A DNA stretch of 64,000 nt from an uncultured Oscillospiraceae bacterium (GTDB taxonomy: Bacteria > Bacillota > Clostridia > Oscillospirales > Oscillospiraceae): the NCBI GenBank assembly GCA_947626265.1, contig CANQRM010000018.1, forward strand, positions 1 through 64,000, in the 5' to 3' direction. Below are positions 24,967 to 33,900 of this stretch, in pieces. The notes under the pieces are model-generated. The model made no database searches. It was not told the DNA's origin and saw only the letters and a list, made by a program, of their open reading frames with translations. The translations under genes and the position numbers were made by a program. Numbering within the stretch: the stretch's first letter is position 1; each line of letters starts with the position of its first letter.

Positions 24967-27327
24967 ATGTTTCTCTCTATGAATTGGATAGGCGACTTCG
25001 TCGATCTCTCCGGCCTGGATAAAAACGCCCTCATCCACCAGTTCTCCCTGTCCACCGCCGAGGTGGAGAACGAGATATTCTACAAGGGCAGCGACCTGGA
25101 CGGCGTGGTGGTGGGCCAGATCGTGTCCGTCCAGCCCCACCCCGAGTCCAAAAAATTGCACCTTCTGAAGGTGGACGCCGGCGGCGCGGAGCCCGTGGAC
25201 GTGGTCTGCGGCGCGCCCAACGTCCGGGAGGGCATGAAGACCGCATTCGCAAAGGTTGGCGCCCGCCTGGGCGACGTCACCATCGCCCCCCGGCCTCTCG
25301 CGGGCCACATGTCCAACGGCATGTGCTGCTCGGAAAAGGAGATCGGCATCTCCGACGACCACTCCGGCATCATGGATATCACCGACGACGTGCCCAACGG
25401 CACGGACCTCAAATCCATCTACGGCATCGAGGACATCATCTTTGAGGTGGACAACAAGTCCATCACCAACCGCCCGGACCTGTGGGGCCACTACGGCGTG
25501 GCCCGGGAGTTCGCCACCCTGGCGGGCCGGCCCCTGAAACCCATCGAGACACTGGACCTGACCCCCTACGACGGCCTGCCCAAAATAGACATGAAGATAC
25601 TGGACCCCCTGTGCCAGCGCTATTCCGCCCTGCAGGTGGAGAACATCACCACCACCGTGAGCCCCGTGGACATGCGCATCCGCCTTTACTACTGCGGCAT
25701 GCGGGCCATCAACTTCCTGGCTGATCTGACGAACTACCTGATGCTGGAGATGGGCCAGCCCATGCACGCCTTCGACTCCCGGAAGGTCACGAAGATACGT
25801 ATCCGCCGCTTCGACGAGCCCTTCACCTTCCAGACCCTGGACGGCGTGGAGCGCCACATCGACGAAAACACCCTCATGATATGCAACGATGAGACACCTG
25901 TGGCCATCGCCGGCATCATGGGCGGCCTGGACTCGGAGATCGTGGACGACACCACCTCCCTGACCCTGGAATCGGCCACCTTCGACCCGGTATCCATCCG
26001 CAAGTCCACGGTGCGCCTCAGCCACCGGACCGACGCCTCCATGCGCTACGAAAAGAGTCTGGACCCGGAGATGACCGTCACCGCCATCGCCCGGTTCATG
26101 AAGCTCCTCATGGACACCGACCCCGGCGCGAAGGTCACCTCCTCCCTCACGGACGAGTACGCCTTCCATTATCCCCCGGTGGAGCTCAGCTTTGACAAGG
26201 CCTATGTGGACCGCTACACCGGCATCGAGATATCCAACGACACCATCGTCAAGACCCTCACGGCCCTGGGCTTTGGGGTAAAGAACGAGGGCGACGATTT
26301 CACCGTCTCCGTCCCCTCCTGGCGGGCCACCAAGGACGTGACCATCAAGGCGGACATCATCGAGGAGATCACCCGCATCTACGGCTACGACAACTTCGAC
26401 GTGCACACCGCCGTGTCCCCCCTGTACCCGGTGCGGGCCGCCGCGGAAAAGACCGTGGAGGACAAGCTCAAGGACATGCTGGTGAAGCGGTTCTCCCTGC
26501 ACGAGCTGCACTCCTACGTCTGGGCCTACTACGACGACTACAAGCGCCTCGGCATCGAGGTGGAGCCCAACGTGGACCTGGCCAACGCCTCCAACCCCAA
26601 CATAAAGACCCTGCGCCGCTCCATCGTGCCCACCCAGCTTTGCCAGGTGAAGCTGAACACCGGCTATGGCCCCGCCTTCGGCGTGTTCGAGATCGGCCGT
26701 GTGGTCCAGGGCCTGGACGAAGAGGGTCTCTGCGTGGAGCAGAAAAAGCTCTGCGTCACCCTTTTCAGCAAGCTGGAAAAGCTGGAGAGCCTCTATTTCA
26801 GGCTGCGGGACATGGCCGCCGTGCTGGTGGCCGACATCCGCCACAAGAGCCTCTCCTATGAAAAGATAGAGGCCACCCACTCCTATGAGCACCCCAAGAA
26901 CCTGAACGCCATCCTCTGCGACGGCGAGGTATTGGGCGAGATCGGCGTGGTCCACCCCACCGTGGGCCAGAAGATAGACAAGAAGGCGGCCATCGTCTTC
27001 ATGGAGCTGGACGTGGCGAAGCTCACCCAGGTCGTCCCTGAGCCCATCGTCTACGAGGAGCCCTCCAAGTACCCCGGCATGGAGGTGGACATGACCTTCC
27101 TGGCGGACAAATATGAGCCCATCGAAAAGGCCATCGCCGCCGCCAATTCCCCCATCCTCAAAAAGGCCCGGGTCACCGGCACCTATGCCGACGAGGCGGG
27201 CAAGTCCATCACCGTGCGCCTCACCTTCTCCCACAGCGAGCGCACCCTGACCCGGGAGGAGGTCATGGCCGTCACGGACGGTATCGTGGACGCCCTTGCC
27301 AAGGAGGGCGTCGCCCTCAAGGCGTAA
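24967..27327 (+). CDS. pheT: Phenylalanine--tRNA ligase beta subunit
   Basis: 786 aa, normal length. N-terminal EMAP/tRNA-binding domain (VVVGQIVSVQPHPESKKLHLLKVDAG), then B3/B4 with editing function, B5 (ATKDVTIKADIIEEITRIYGYDNF), and the C-terminal anticodon-binding ferredoxin-like FDX-ACB domain (YPGMEVDMTFLADKYEPIEKAI ... SHSERTLTREEV). Operon with pheS, SD AAAGGAG. Confidence 0.97.
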   Translation: MFLSMNWIGDFVDLSGLDKNALIHQFSLSTAEVENEIFYKGSDLDGVVVGQIVSVQPHPESKKLHLLKVDAGGAEPVDVVCGAPNVREGMKTAFAKVGARLGDVTIAPRPLAGHMSNGMCCSEKEIGISDDHSGIMDITDDVPNGTDLKSIYGIEDIIFEVDNKSITNRPDLWGHYGVAREFATLAGRPLKPIETLDLTPYDGLPKIDMKILDPLCQRYSALQVENITTTVSPVDMRIRLYYCGMRAINFLADLTNYLMLEMGQPMHAFDSRKVTKIRIRRFDEPFTFQTLDGVERHIDENTLMICNDETPVAIAGIMGGLDSEIVDDTTSLTLESATFDPVSIRKSTVRLSHRTDASMRYEKSLDPEMTVTAIARFMKLLMDTDPGAKVTSSLTDEYAFHYPPVELSFDKAYVDRYTGIEISNDTIVKTLTALGFGVKNEGDDFTVSVPSWRATKDVTIKADIIEEITRIYGYDNFDVHTAVSPLYPVRAAAEKTVEDKLKDMLVKRFSLHELHSYVWAYYDDYKRLGIEVEPNVDLANASNPNIKTLRRSIVPTQLCQVKLNTGYGPAFGVFEIGRVVQGLDEEGLCVEQKKLCVTLFSKLEKLESLYFRLRDMAAVLVADIRHKSLSYEKIEATHSYEHPKNLNAILCDGEVLGEIGVVHPTVGQKIDKKAAIVFMELDVAKLTQVVPEPIVYEEPSKYPGMEVDMTFLADKYEPIEKAIAAANSPILKKARVTGTYADEAGKSITVRLTFSHSERTLTREEVMAVTDGIVDALAKEGVALKA

Positions 27328-27340
27328 ACGCTTCAAACAC

Positions 27341-27370
27341 TTTCCCGGCCCCCATCAGAGGGCCGGGAAA
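27341..27370 (+). terminator. Hairpin after pheT
   Basis: 11-bp perfect stem TTTCCCGGCCC/GGGCCGGGAAA with an 8-nt loop and no U-tract; a factor-aided or attenuating stop, or an mRNA 3'-end protector. Confidence 0.5.
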
Positions 27371-27398
27371 CCATACTGTCACACAGGAGGCATGCCCC

Positions 27399-28097
27399 AT
27401 GCGCATGCGCAACAAGAAAAACCTCATCCCCCGGATGGAGAGGTGCGCCGCGGTGCAGGTGTTCGACCCGGCGGCCCAGAAAGGCCAATGGGCAGCGCTG
27501 CTGCCCGGCTGCAAGGATGTCCGGGCGGAGATGGGCTGCGGCAAGGGCCGCTTCACCGCCGAGACGGCGAAAGCTGACCCCGACACGCTACTGGTGGCCC
27601 TCGAGAAGGTGCCCAACGCCATGGTCACGGCCATGGAGCGGGTCTGCCGGGAGGAGATAGGCAATGTCCGGTTCATCGACACGGACGTGGTGAACCTGCC
27701 TGACATCTTCGCGCCGGGGGAGGTATCCTGCATCTACATCAACTTCCCGGACCCCTGGCCCCGGAAGAAGGAGGCCAAGCACCGGCTCACCGCCCCCAGC
27801 TTCCTGGCACTCTATTGGGACGCGCTGCCCATTGGCGGGCGCATCGAGTATAAGACCGACCAGCCGTGGCTCTTCGAGTGGAGCCTGGAACAGTTCCAGC
27901 TTCTGGGCTACGAGCTCCGGGAGGTGACCCGGGACCTGCACGGGGCCGGCCCCGTGGGGGTCATGACCGACTACGAGGCCAAATTCCACGAGCAGGGCGT
28001 CCCCATCCACCGGTGCGTGGCCGTGAAGACCAAGGCGGAGCACCCGCCCATCCCCGAGACAGAGCGGCGGCCCCGGGGCGCGGAGGCCCGGCCGTGA
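27399..28097 (+). CDS. trmB: tRNA (guanine46-N7)-methyltransferase
   Basis: Methylates G46 in the tRNA variable loop using SAM. Motif I AEMGCGKGRF (44-52) and the family signature FPDPWPRKKEAKHRL (116-130) are clear, with the substrate loop KTDQPWLFEW behind. 232 aa. The stop overlaps the next start (GTGA). Confidence 0.95.
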   Translation: MRMRNKKNLIPRMERCAAVQVFDPAAQKGQWAALLPGCKDVRAEMGCGKGRFTAETAKADPDTLLVALEKVPNAMVTAMERVCREEIGNVRFIDTDVVNLPDIFAPGEVSCIYINFPDPWPRKKEAKHRLTAPSFLALYWDALPIGGRIEYKTDQPWLFEWSLEQFQLLGYELREVTRDLHGAGPVGVMTDYEAKFHEQGVPIHRCVAVKTKAEHPPIPETERRPRGAEARP

Positions 28098-29272
28098 CCC
28101 CCCGGCGGGAGCGGCTGGCCGCCCCGGATGTGCTGCGGGTGGCCGCCATCTTCATCGTGGCGTGGTTCCACATCTGGCAGCAGAGTTGGCTGGACCCGGG
28201 GTTCATGATAGGTTCACATTATGTAAACCTTCAGCAGATCGTCCGCCACGGCTACATGATGGTGGACGAGCTCCTGCTCCTGTCCGGTTTTCTCCTGGCC
28301 CTGCCCTATGCCCGGCGTCAGCTCCGGGGCCAGGAACTGGAGCCGCCGGAGGAACACTACCGCAGGCGGTTCTGGCGCATCGTGCCCAGCTATTATTTGA
28401 CCATCCTTATCATGCTCTACGGCTGGGCCATCCCCCAGGGGCTCTACCGCAGCGGCTGGGTCATGGCGAAGGACCTGTGGGCCCACTTTACCTTCACCCA
28501 CACGCTGTTTTACGAAAGCTACCTCCTCTCCCCCCTGTCCGGGGTGCTGTGGACACTGGCGGTGGAGGTGCAGTTTTACATCCTCTGGCCCCTCATCGCC
28601 CGGGCGTTCGCAAAGCGCCCCGCCCTCACCTGCGGGACCATGGTGGTGCTGGCCTTCACCTACCGGGCCTGGGTCTACGGGGAGCAGGACTGCTCCATGT
28701 ACTTCAACCAGCTCCCCGCCCAACTGGATCTGTACGCCTGCGGCATGGCCGCGGCGCTGATCTTCGCCCGGCTGGAAGTATCCGATAAGCCCTCCGTGAC
28801 GGCCCGGCGCGTCCTCGCCCCGGCGGGGATGGTGCTTGCCTTTCTCGGGATGCTGCTGGTGATGTACCTGCAGCCCATAGGGGACTACGAGGCCATCCGC
28901 CACGGCCAGATGAACTGGCGGCCCGCGCTGGGGCTCTTGGGCGGGGCATTTCTCGTGTGCGGGTGCCTGGCGCCGCCAAAACTGGCCCGGGCCCTGGATA
29001 ACCCGGTGACAAAAGTGCTGGCGGACATCTCCTTCAACTTCTACATGTGGCATCAGTTCCTGGCCCTGCGGTGGAAGGACTGGCACATCCCGCCCTACGT
29101 CTCGGACCTGCCCAACCAGGCCTATGAGCAGCCCTGGCAGACGATCTATACCGTCGTGTGCTTCGTCTTTGCCGCCATTATCGCCGCGGCGCTGACCTAC
29201 TTCTGGGAAAAGCCCGTGCAGCGCTGGGGCCTGCGTGTCACAAAGCCCCCGGAAAAGGACCCCGAAAGCTGA
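28094..29272 (+). CDS. Acyltransferase 3 family membrane protein
   Basis: 392 aa with about ten membrane helices. The N-terminus LAAPDVLRVAAIFIVAWFHIWQQ carries the R/H pattern of Acyl_transf_3 (OatA-like O-acetylation domain), and MMVDELLLLSGFLLALPYARR is the second conserved block. It probably O-acylates a cell-surface glycan or an exported small molecule; the acceptor is unknown and no extracytoplasmic SGNH domain follows. It starts at GTG overlapping the trmB stop. A strong terminator lies just after. Confidence 0.85.
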   Translation: MTPRRERLAAPDVLRVAAIFIVAWFHIWQQSWLDPGFMIGSHYVNLQQIVRHGYMMVDELLLLSGFLLALPYARRQLRGQELEPPEEHYRRRFWRIVPSYYLTILIMLYGWAIPQGLYRSGWVMAKDLWAHFTFTHTLFYESYLLSPLSGVLWTLAVEVQFYILWPLIARAFAKRPALTCGTMVVLAFTYRAWVYGEQDCSMYFNQLPAQLDLYACGMAAALIFARLEVSDKPSVTARRVLAPAGMVLAFLGMLLVMYLQPIGDYEAIRHGQMNWRPALGLLGGAFLVCGCLAPPKLARALDNPVTKVLADISFNFYMWHQFLALRWKDWHIPPYVSDLPNQAYEQPWQTIYTVVCFVFAAIIAAALTYFWEKPVQRWGLRVTKPPEKDPES

Positions 29273-29275
29273 AAA

Positions 29276-29315
29276 GACCCTCCCTGCCGCCTGACGCGGC
29301 AGGGAGGGTCTTAAT
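29276..29315. terminator. Bidirectional terminator between acyltransferase and peptide operon
   Basis: 15-bp perfect stem GACCCTCCCTGCCGC/GCGGCAGGGAGGGTC with a 5-nt loop; T-rich on both strands (TTAATGTCTT on plus, TTTTC on minus). It closes both the trmB operon and, from the other side, the long minus-strand operon. Confidence 0.85.
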
Positions 29316-29341
29316 GTCTTATAGTCATCCCTTTTTATCTT

Positions 29342-29557
29342 TTAGTAAAGGATGAGTAGTCTTTGCGGGCACTTCGCGCGCGGGTCGCAGCCCAATGCTT
29401 CAAAGGCCTGATCATACGTACCGTAGGAACAGTTTCTGTCAGTGTAGCGACGGCAAATTAGACAATTCCTTTTAAAAAATGCATCCTTCTCCTCATCGGA
29501 CCCCCCGCCGGACACTTTTTCCAGGGTGCTCTCGTCCAGTCTCTTTTCGTCGTTCAT
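29342..29557 (-). CDS. Double-glycine-leader Cys-rich peptide 7 (last of array)
   Basis: 71 aa. Leader MNDEKRLDESTLEKVSGG, then a core with four cysteines in the array pattern NC-x2-C-x5-NC-x-YG ... AFEALG-x4-AKCP. Its tail QRLLILY differs from its siblings, which end in an SD-coding KEAW or KGG; this one is last and needs no downstream SD. The ATG overlaps the stop of peptide 6 by one base (TGATG), with AAGGAGG inside that gene. The G run after the leader is only 6 long here. Likely a secreted peptide matured by a C39-type protease encoded elsewhere. Confidence 0.7.
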   Translation of the reverse strand: MNDEKRLDESTLEKVSGGGSDEEKDAFFKRNCLICRRYTDRNCSYGTYDQAFEALGCDPRAKCPQRLLILY

Positions 29558-29778
29558 CACCAAGCCTCCTTATCAGGGCACTTCGCGTACCGGTTGCTGC
29601 CCAATGCTTTGAAAGCATCTTCGTTCGAACCATAGGGACAGGTCCCGAAGAAATTGCGGTAACAGGAATAACAATTCTCCTGCACAAATCTAACAATACG
29701 ATTCATATAATCTTGATCGTCGCCCCCCCCCGACACTTTTTCCAGGGCCTCGTCGTCCAGTCTCTTTTCGTCGGTCAT
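29557..29778 (-). CDS. Double-glycine-leader Cys-rich peptide 6
   Basis: 73 aa. Leader MTDEKRLDDEALEKVSGGG, core NCYSCYRNFFGTCPYGSNED, then AFKALGSNRYAKCPDKEAW. It is nearly identical to peptide 4, 432 bp upstream, and belongs to a tandem duplication. A G9 tract (29723-29731) encodes the triple glycine at the leader/core junction; gain or loss of one G would keep the leader but destroy the core. The final codons AAG GAG GCT TGG double as the ribosome binding site of peptide 7. Confidence 0.75.
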   Translation of the reverse strand: MTDEKRLDDEALEKVSGGGDDQDYMNRIVRFVQENCYSCYRNFFGTCPYGSNEDAFKALGSNRYAKCPDKEAW

Positions 29779-29781
29779 AGG

Positions 29782-29989
29782 TCAACCCCCCTTATAGGGG
29801 CACTTCGCGCGCGGGTTGCTGCCCAGCGTTTCAAAAGCTGTTATGCTGCTCCCATAGTAACAGTTCGGGGTGTTATTGTGGCGGCAGGAAAAGCAATTAT
29901 TCTCCTTGAATCTATAATGCGTTGTACCCCCACCCCCCCCCGGACACTTTTTCCAGGGTGCTCTCGTCCAGTCTCTTTTCGTCGTTCAT
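29782..29989 (-). pseudogene. Double-glycine-leader peptide 5, out of frame at a G9 tract
   Basis: The leader MNDEKRLDESTLEKVSGG is intact, but the tract G9-T-G5 (29927-29941) leaves the core one base out, giving a stop after 25 codons. Removing one G restores a typical core: NCFSCRHNNTPNCYYGSS, AFETLGSNPRAKCPYKGG. The restored frame ends 3 nt before the ATG of peptide 6. The frame break lies in a homopolymer, so it may be a phase-off state, a sequencing slip, or a dead copy. The ATG overlaps the stop of peptide 4. Confidence 0.65.
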
Positions 29990-30210
29990 CACCAAGCCTC
30001 CTTACAGGGGCACTTCGCGTACGGGTTGCTGCCCAATTCTTTGAAAGCATCTTCGTTCGAACCATAGGGACAGGTCCCGAAGAAATTGCGGTAACAGGAA
30101 TAACAATTCTCCTGCACAAATCTAACAATACGATTCATATAATCTTGATCGTCGCCCCCCCCCGACACTTTTTCCAGGGCCTCGTCGTCCAGTCTCTTTT
30201 CGTCGTTCAT
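29989..30210 (-). CDS. Double-glycine-leader Cys-rich peptide 4
   Basis: 73 aa, almost the same as peptide 6: leader MNDEKRLDDEALEKVSGGG, core NCYSCYRNFFGTCPYGSNED, then AFKELGSNPYAKCPCKEAW. G9 tract at 30155-30163, in frame here. It starts 3 nt after peptide 3, whose last codons AAG GGG GGT serve as its SD. Its own last codons AAG GAG GCT TGG provide the SD for peptide 5. Confidence 0.75.
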   Translation of the reverse strand: MNDEKRLDDEALEKVSGGGDDQDYMNRIVRFVQENCYSCYRNFFGTCPYGSNEDAFKELGSNPYAKCPCKEAW

Positions 30211-30213
30211 AGG

Positions 30214-30429
30214 TCAACCCCCCTTATAGGGGCACTTCGCGTCCAGGTCGCAGCCCAATTCTTTGAAGGCCTCCTTGTGTCCCCCATAGGGACAGTCAAC
30301 CTCATTGTGGCTGCAGTGAAAACAGTTTTTAGCCGCAAATATATATACCTTATTCGCATTCATAGACTCACCCTGACCGCCCGACACCTTTTCAAGAGCC
30401 TCGTCGTCCAGTCTCTTTTCCTCGCTCAT
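30214..30429 (-). CDS. Double-glycine-leader Cys-rich peptide 3
   Basis: 71 aa. Leader MSEEKRLDDEALEKVSGG, core NCFHCSHNEVDCPYGGHKEA, then FKELGCDLDAKCPYKGG, five cysteines. No poly-G tract (the junction reads GGQGES). SD AAGGAGG upstream in the 21-bp gap after peptide 2. Confidence 0.75.
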   Translation of the reverse strand: MSEEKRLDDEALEKVSGGQGESMNANKVYIFAAKNCFHCSHNEVDCPYGGHKEAFKELGCDLDAKCPYKGG

Positions 30430-30450
30430 GGTATGTTCCTCCTTGGTTTT

Positions 30451-30678
30451 TCAGCAGATATCGGGGCAGCGCGCGTTTCCGTCGCCATGGACCGCGCCGT
30501 ACTTCGACATCGGATCGCAGTACGGTGCATCCCGATAATAGGCGGCATTCAGGGCCTTACTGCAGTGTTGGCAATTGTTCATGGTAAAGTCGTACAGAAA
30601 ATCAGGATTCTCCTCATTCCCGGTCCCGCCGGACACCTTTTCCAGAGCCTCGTCGTCCAGTCTCTTCTCGTCGTTCAT
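30451..30678 (-). CDS. Double-glycine-leader Cys-rich peptide 2
   Basis: 75 aa. Leader MNDEKRLDDEALEKVSGG, core with NCQHCSKALNAAYYRDAPYC and a tail GNARCPDIC. It keeps the CxxC and the CP near the end but has a longer middle and lacks the YG...AFxxLG block. Preceded by AGAAGGAGG. Confidence 0.72.
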   Translation of the reverse strand: MNDEKRLDDEALEKVSGGTGNEENPDFLYDFTMNNCQHCSKALNAAYYRDAPYCDPMSKYGAVHGDGNARCPDIC

Positions 30679-30698
30679 AGTATGTTCCTCCTTCTGCC

Positions 30699-30908
30699 TT
30701 AATTCGGCTCGGCCTGTTTGCGGGCAGAGCATCCACCCAGGGCTTTAAAGTTGCCATAGAACTCCCACTTATTGACAGAGACGGGACATTTGCCCTTCCT
30801 CTGGCAGCCGCCGCAGTTGGCCGCATAAAACGCGTCTACCTCCTCAGCAGAGACCCCGCCGGTGACCTCTTCCAGTTTCTTCTCGTCCAGTCTCTTCTCG
30901 TCGTTCAT
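30699..30908 (-). CDS. Double-glycine-leader Cys-rich peptide 1 (first of array)
   Basis: 69 aa. Leader MNDEKRLDEKKLEEVTGG, core NCGGCQRKGKCPVSVNKWEF, then YGNFKALGGCSARKQAEPN. The most divergent core, lacking the AKCP tail. SD AAAAAGGAGG, 76 bp after the giant Sel1 gene. I see no convincing separate promoter in that gap, so the array is probably read from the long upstream operon, perhaps with processing. Confidence 0.72.
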   Translation of the reverse strand: MNDEKRLDEKKLEEVTGGVSAEEVDAFYAANCGGCQRKGKCPVSVNKWEFYGNFKALGGCSARKQAEPN

Positions 30909-30984
30909 AGGTCGAGCCTCCTTTTTGTTTCTGTCTCTTTATACGATTTACAGGGACAAAAGGGCTAACGGACCGGGAAATTTT

Positions 30985-33900
30985 TTACGCCGCGGGCTCC
31001 GCCGCCAGGTCCGCCAGCCGCTGTACGGCGGCCTCCACGCCCCTGTCCGCGGCCTGGGTGTAGTAATCCATGGCCTTGTCCATGTCCGCCTCTACGCCCA
31101 GGCCGTTTTCATATATCGTGCCCAGGGCGTACAGGGACTCGTCGTCCTCGTCCATGGCCTCCTCGAAGAGCTTCCGGGCCTGGGCATAGTCCTGCTCCAC
31201 GCCCTCGCCTTCCAGGTACAGATATCCCAGGTAACCCTGGCAGTAGGCGTCGCCCATGTCCGCGCCCAGCTTGAGCCACTTGTACGCCTCTTCGCAGCTC
31301 TGCTCCACGCCCTCGCCGTAATAGTACATGTACCCCAGATCGGCGGCGGAGCTGGCTTCGCCGTGGGCCGCGGCCAGCTCATAGAGCTCCACTGCCTTGG
31401 CATGATCCTGCTCCACGCCCACGCCGTCGCGATAGCACCGCGCCAGGGAGTCGGCTGCCTGGTAGTTGTTCTCCTCCACGGCGGCGGTCAGCAGCTCCAC
31501 AGCCTTAGCCTCGTCCTGCTCCACGCCCTTGCCGTCCCGGTAAAGGTAGGCCAGGACGCGCTTTTCGGTGAAACCAAGATCGTCCTCTTCCTCTTTCTGG
31601 GTGAGGCGGGCAGCCAGGTCGGCAAACATCTCCCCGGCCTTAGCCTCGTCCTTCTCCACGCCGTCGCCGTACAGATACAGGCACGCCAAGTAATAGGCGG
31701 CCTCCGCGTTGTCCTGCTCCGCCGCCTTTTCGAACCACTCCGCCGCCTGGGCATAGTCCTGCTCCAGCGAACCCTTGCCGAACAGATAGGCCTCGCCTAC
31801 GCCCTCCATGGCCGTGGCGTTCTCTCCGTCCACCTCCAGCGCCGTGTTATAGAGCTCAAAGCTCTTGTCCAGGTCCACCTCCACGCCTTTGCCGCGGGAA
31901 TACATATAGGCCAGGCTCAGCGCGGCCTGGTTTTCACCCAGCTCCATGGACTTTTCGTAATACTCCGCGCCCTTGGCATCATCTTCTTCCACGCCCTCGC
32001 CCTGGCTGTACAGCACACCCAGGTTGTACGCGGCGTAGGCGTCGCCAAGGTCCGCCGCCTTTTCGTAATACTCTACGGCCCTGGCGTAATCCTGCTCCAC
32101 GCCCACGCCTTCGTTGTAGAGCCAGCCCAGGTTGTAATACGCCTCGGGCAGCTCCTGCTCCACGGCCTTTTCAAGCCACTGGACCGTCTGGGCGTAGTCC
32201 TGGTCCACACCTTCACCGGCGTAATACAAATACGCCAGGTCATACATCGCCCCGCGCACGCCGTGCTCCGCCGCCTGGGTGTAGAGCTCCGCGGCCTGGG
32301 CGTCATCCTTCTCCACGCCGACGCCGTAGTAATAGAACTGGCCCAGATAGTACACGGCCCTGCTGTCGCCCATTTCCGCGGCGGCGGCCATGATCTCTGC
32401 GGACTTGGCCTCGTCCTTGTCCACGCCCAGGCCAAATTCATACATGCAGGCGAGAACGCGCGCCTCCGCGGCGGTGAGCTCACCCTCGTCCATGGCGGTG
32501 AGCCGGGCGGCCACGCGCTCATAGAGCTCCTGGGCCTTGGCCTCGTCCTGCTCCACACCGGTGCCGTCGGCATAGCATCCGGCCAGATTGTAAATGGCCT
32601 CCGGCTGGTCCTGCTCCGCCGCCTTTTCGTACCACTCCACGGCCTTGGCCTCGTCTATATCCACCACGCCGTAGCCGCACTCATAGAAGTCGCCCGCCAT
32701 ATACATGCCGTCGGCGCTGCCCAGCGCCGCGGCCTGGGTGTAGTACTCAAAGGCCTTGGCCTTGTCAGGCTCCACGCCCTCGCCGAAATAGTACATATTC
32801 CCCAGCGCATAGGCGGCCCGGGGCTCGCTCCATCCGGCCGCGGCGGTCAGGTATTCCACCGCCCTGGCATAGTCCTGCTCCACGGCCGCGCCGTCACGAT
32901 AGAAGCAGCCCAGCGTGTACAGGGCGTTCGCATCGTCGTCCTCCGCCGCGGCGGTCAAAAGCTCCACGCCTTTGCCCTCATCCTTTTCCACGCCGTCACC
33001 GTTGACGTACATCTTGCCCAGCAGCGCCTGCTCGCTGGCGGAGAGAGTGTCCCTCTCTTCCCACTCCTGCAGCAGCGGGGCGGCCTGGGCATAGAGCTCC
33101 GCGGCCCTGGCCCCGTCCTTTTCCACGCCTTCGCCCTGGTCATACATGGAGCCCAGCTGCACCATGGCCTCGGCGTTTTCATCGTCCTCCTCCAGGGCCT
33201 TTTCATACCACGCCACGGCCTGGGCGTCGTCCACGTCCACCGCGCCGAAGCCCATGTCACAGAGCTCGCCCATCAGCAGCATGCCGTAGGGATCGTCCGC
33301 GTCCGCGGCCTGCTGTGCCAGCTCCAGGGCCTTGGCGGCATCCCGCTCCACGCCCTGGCCGTAGAGATAGAGCTTTGCCAGGCGGTACATCGCATGGCTA
33401 TTGCCCATATCCACGGCCTGGGTGTACAGCTCCAGGGCCTTGGCCTTGTCCTTCTCCACGCCATGGCCGCGCTCGTACATGTCGGCCATGTTGGTGAGGG
33501 CCAGCCCTTCGCCCATATCCGCGGCCTGGGTATAGAGCTCAATGGCCTTGTCATAGTCCTGCTCCACGCCCTGGCCGAACTCATACATATTGCCCAGGTT
33601 GTTGATGGCCATGCTGTTGCCCAGCTCCGCCGCCTGGCTGTAGAGCTCAAAGGCCTTTTCATCATCCTCTTCCACGCCGTTGCCACGGCTGTACATATAG
33701 CCCAGGTTCAGCATGGCCCAGTCGTAGCCCAGGTCCGCCGACTGGGTGTAATACGCCACGGCCCTGTCATAGTCCTGCTCCACGCCCTCGCCGTGGGCAT
33801 ACAACCAGCCCAGGGTGTACGCGGCGACGGCGTCGCCCATGTCCGCGGCCTGGGTATAGAGCTCAATGGCCTTGGCGTAGTCCTGCTCCACGGCCGTGCC

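Larger units (their letters stand above)
29342..30210. repeat. 432-bp tandem duplication within the peptide array
   Basis: The block holding peptides 4-5 (29782-30210) and the block holding peptides 6-7 (to 29778) are offset by exactly 432 bp. Peptide 4/6 sequences and the leader regions of 5/7 are almost identical, while the cores of 5 and 7 have diverged. Confidence 0.8.

Noticed and set aside
24934-27336. An 800-codon minus-strand open frame over pheT, and similar long antisense frames over the phosphohexomutase, the 15.6-17.2 kb permease and pheS
   Set aside because: All are shadows of well-identified genes on the other strand, with low-complexity His/Gly/Leu composition and no SD.
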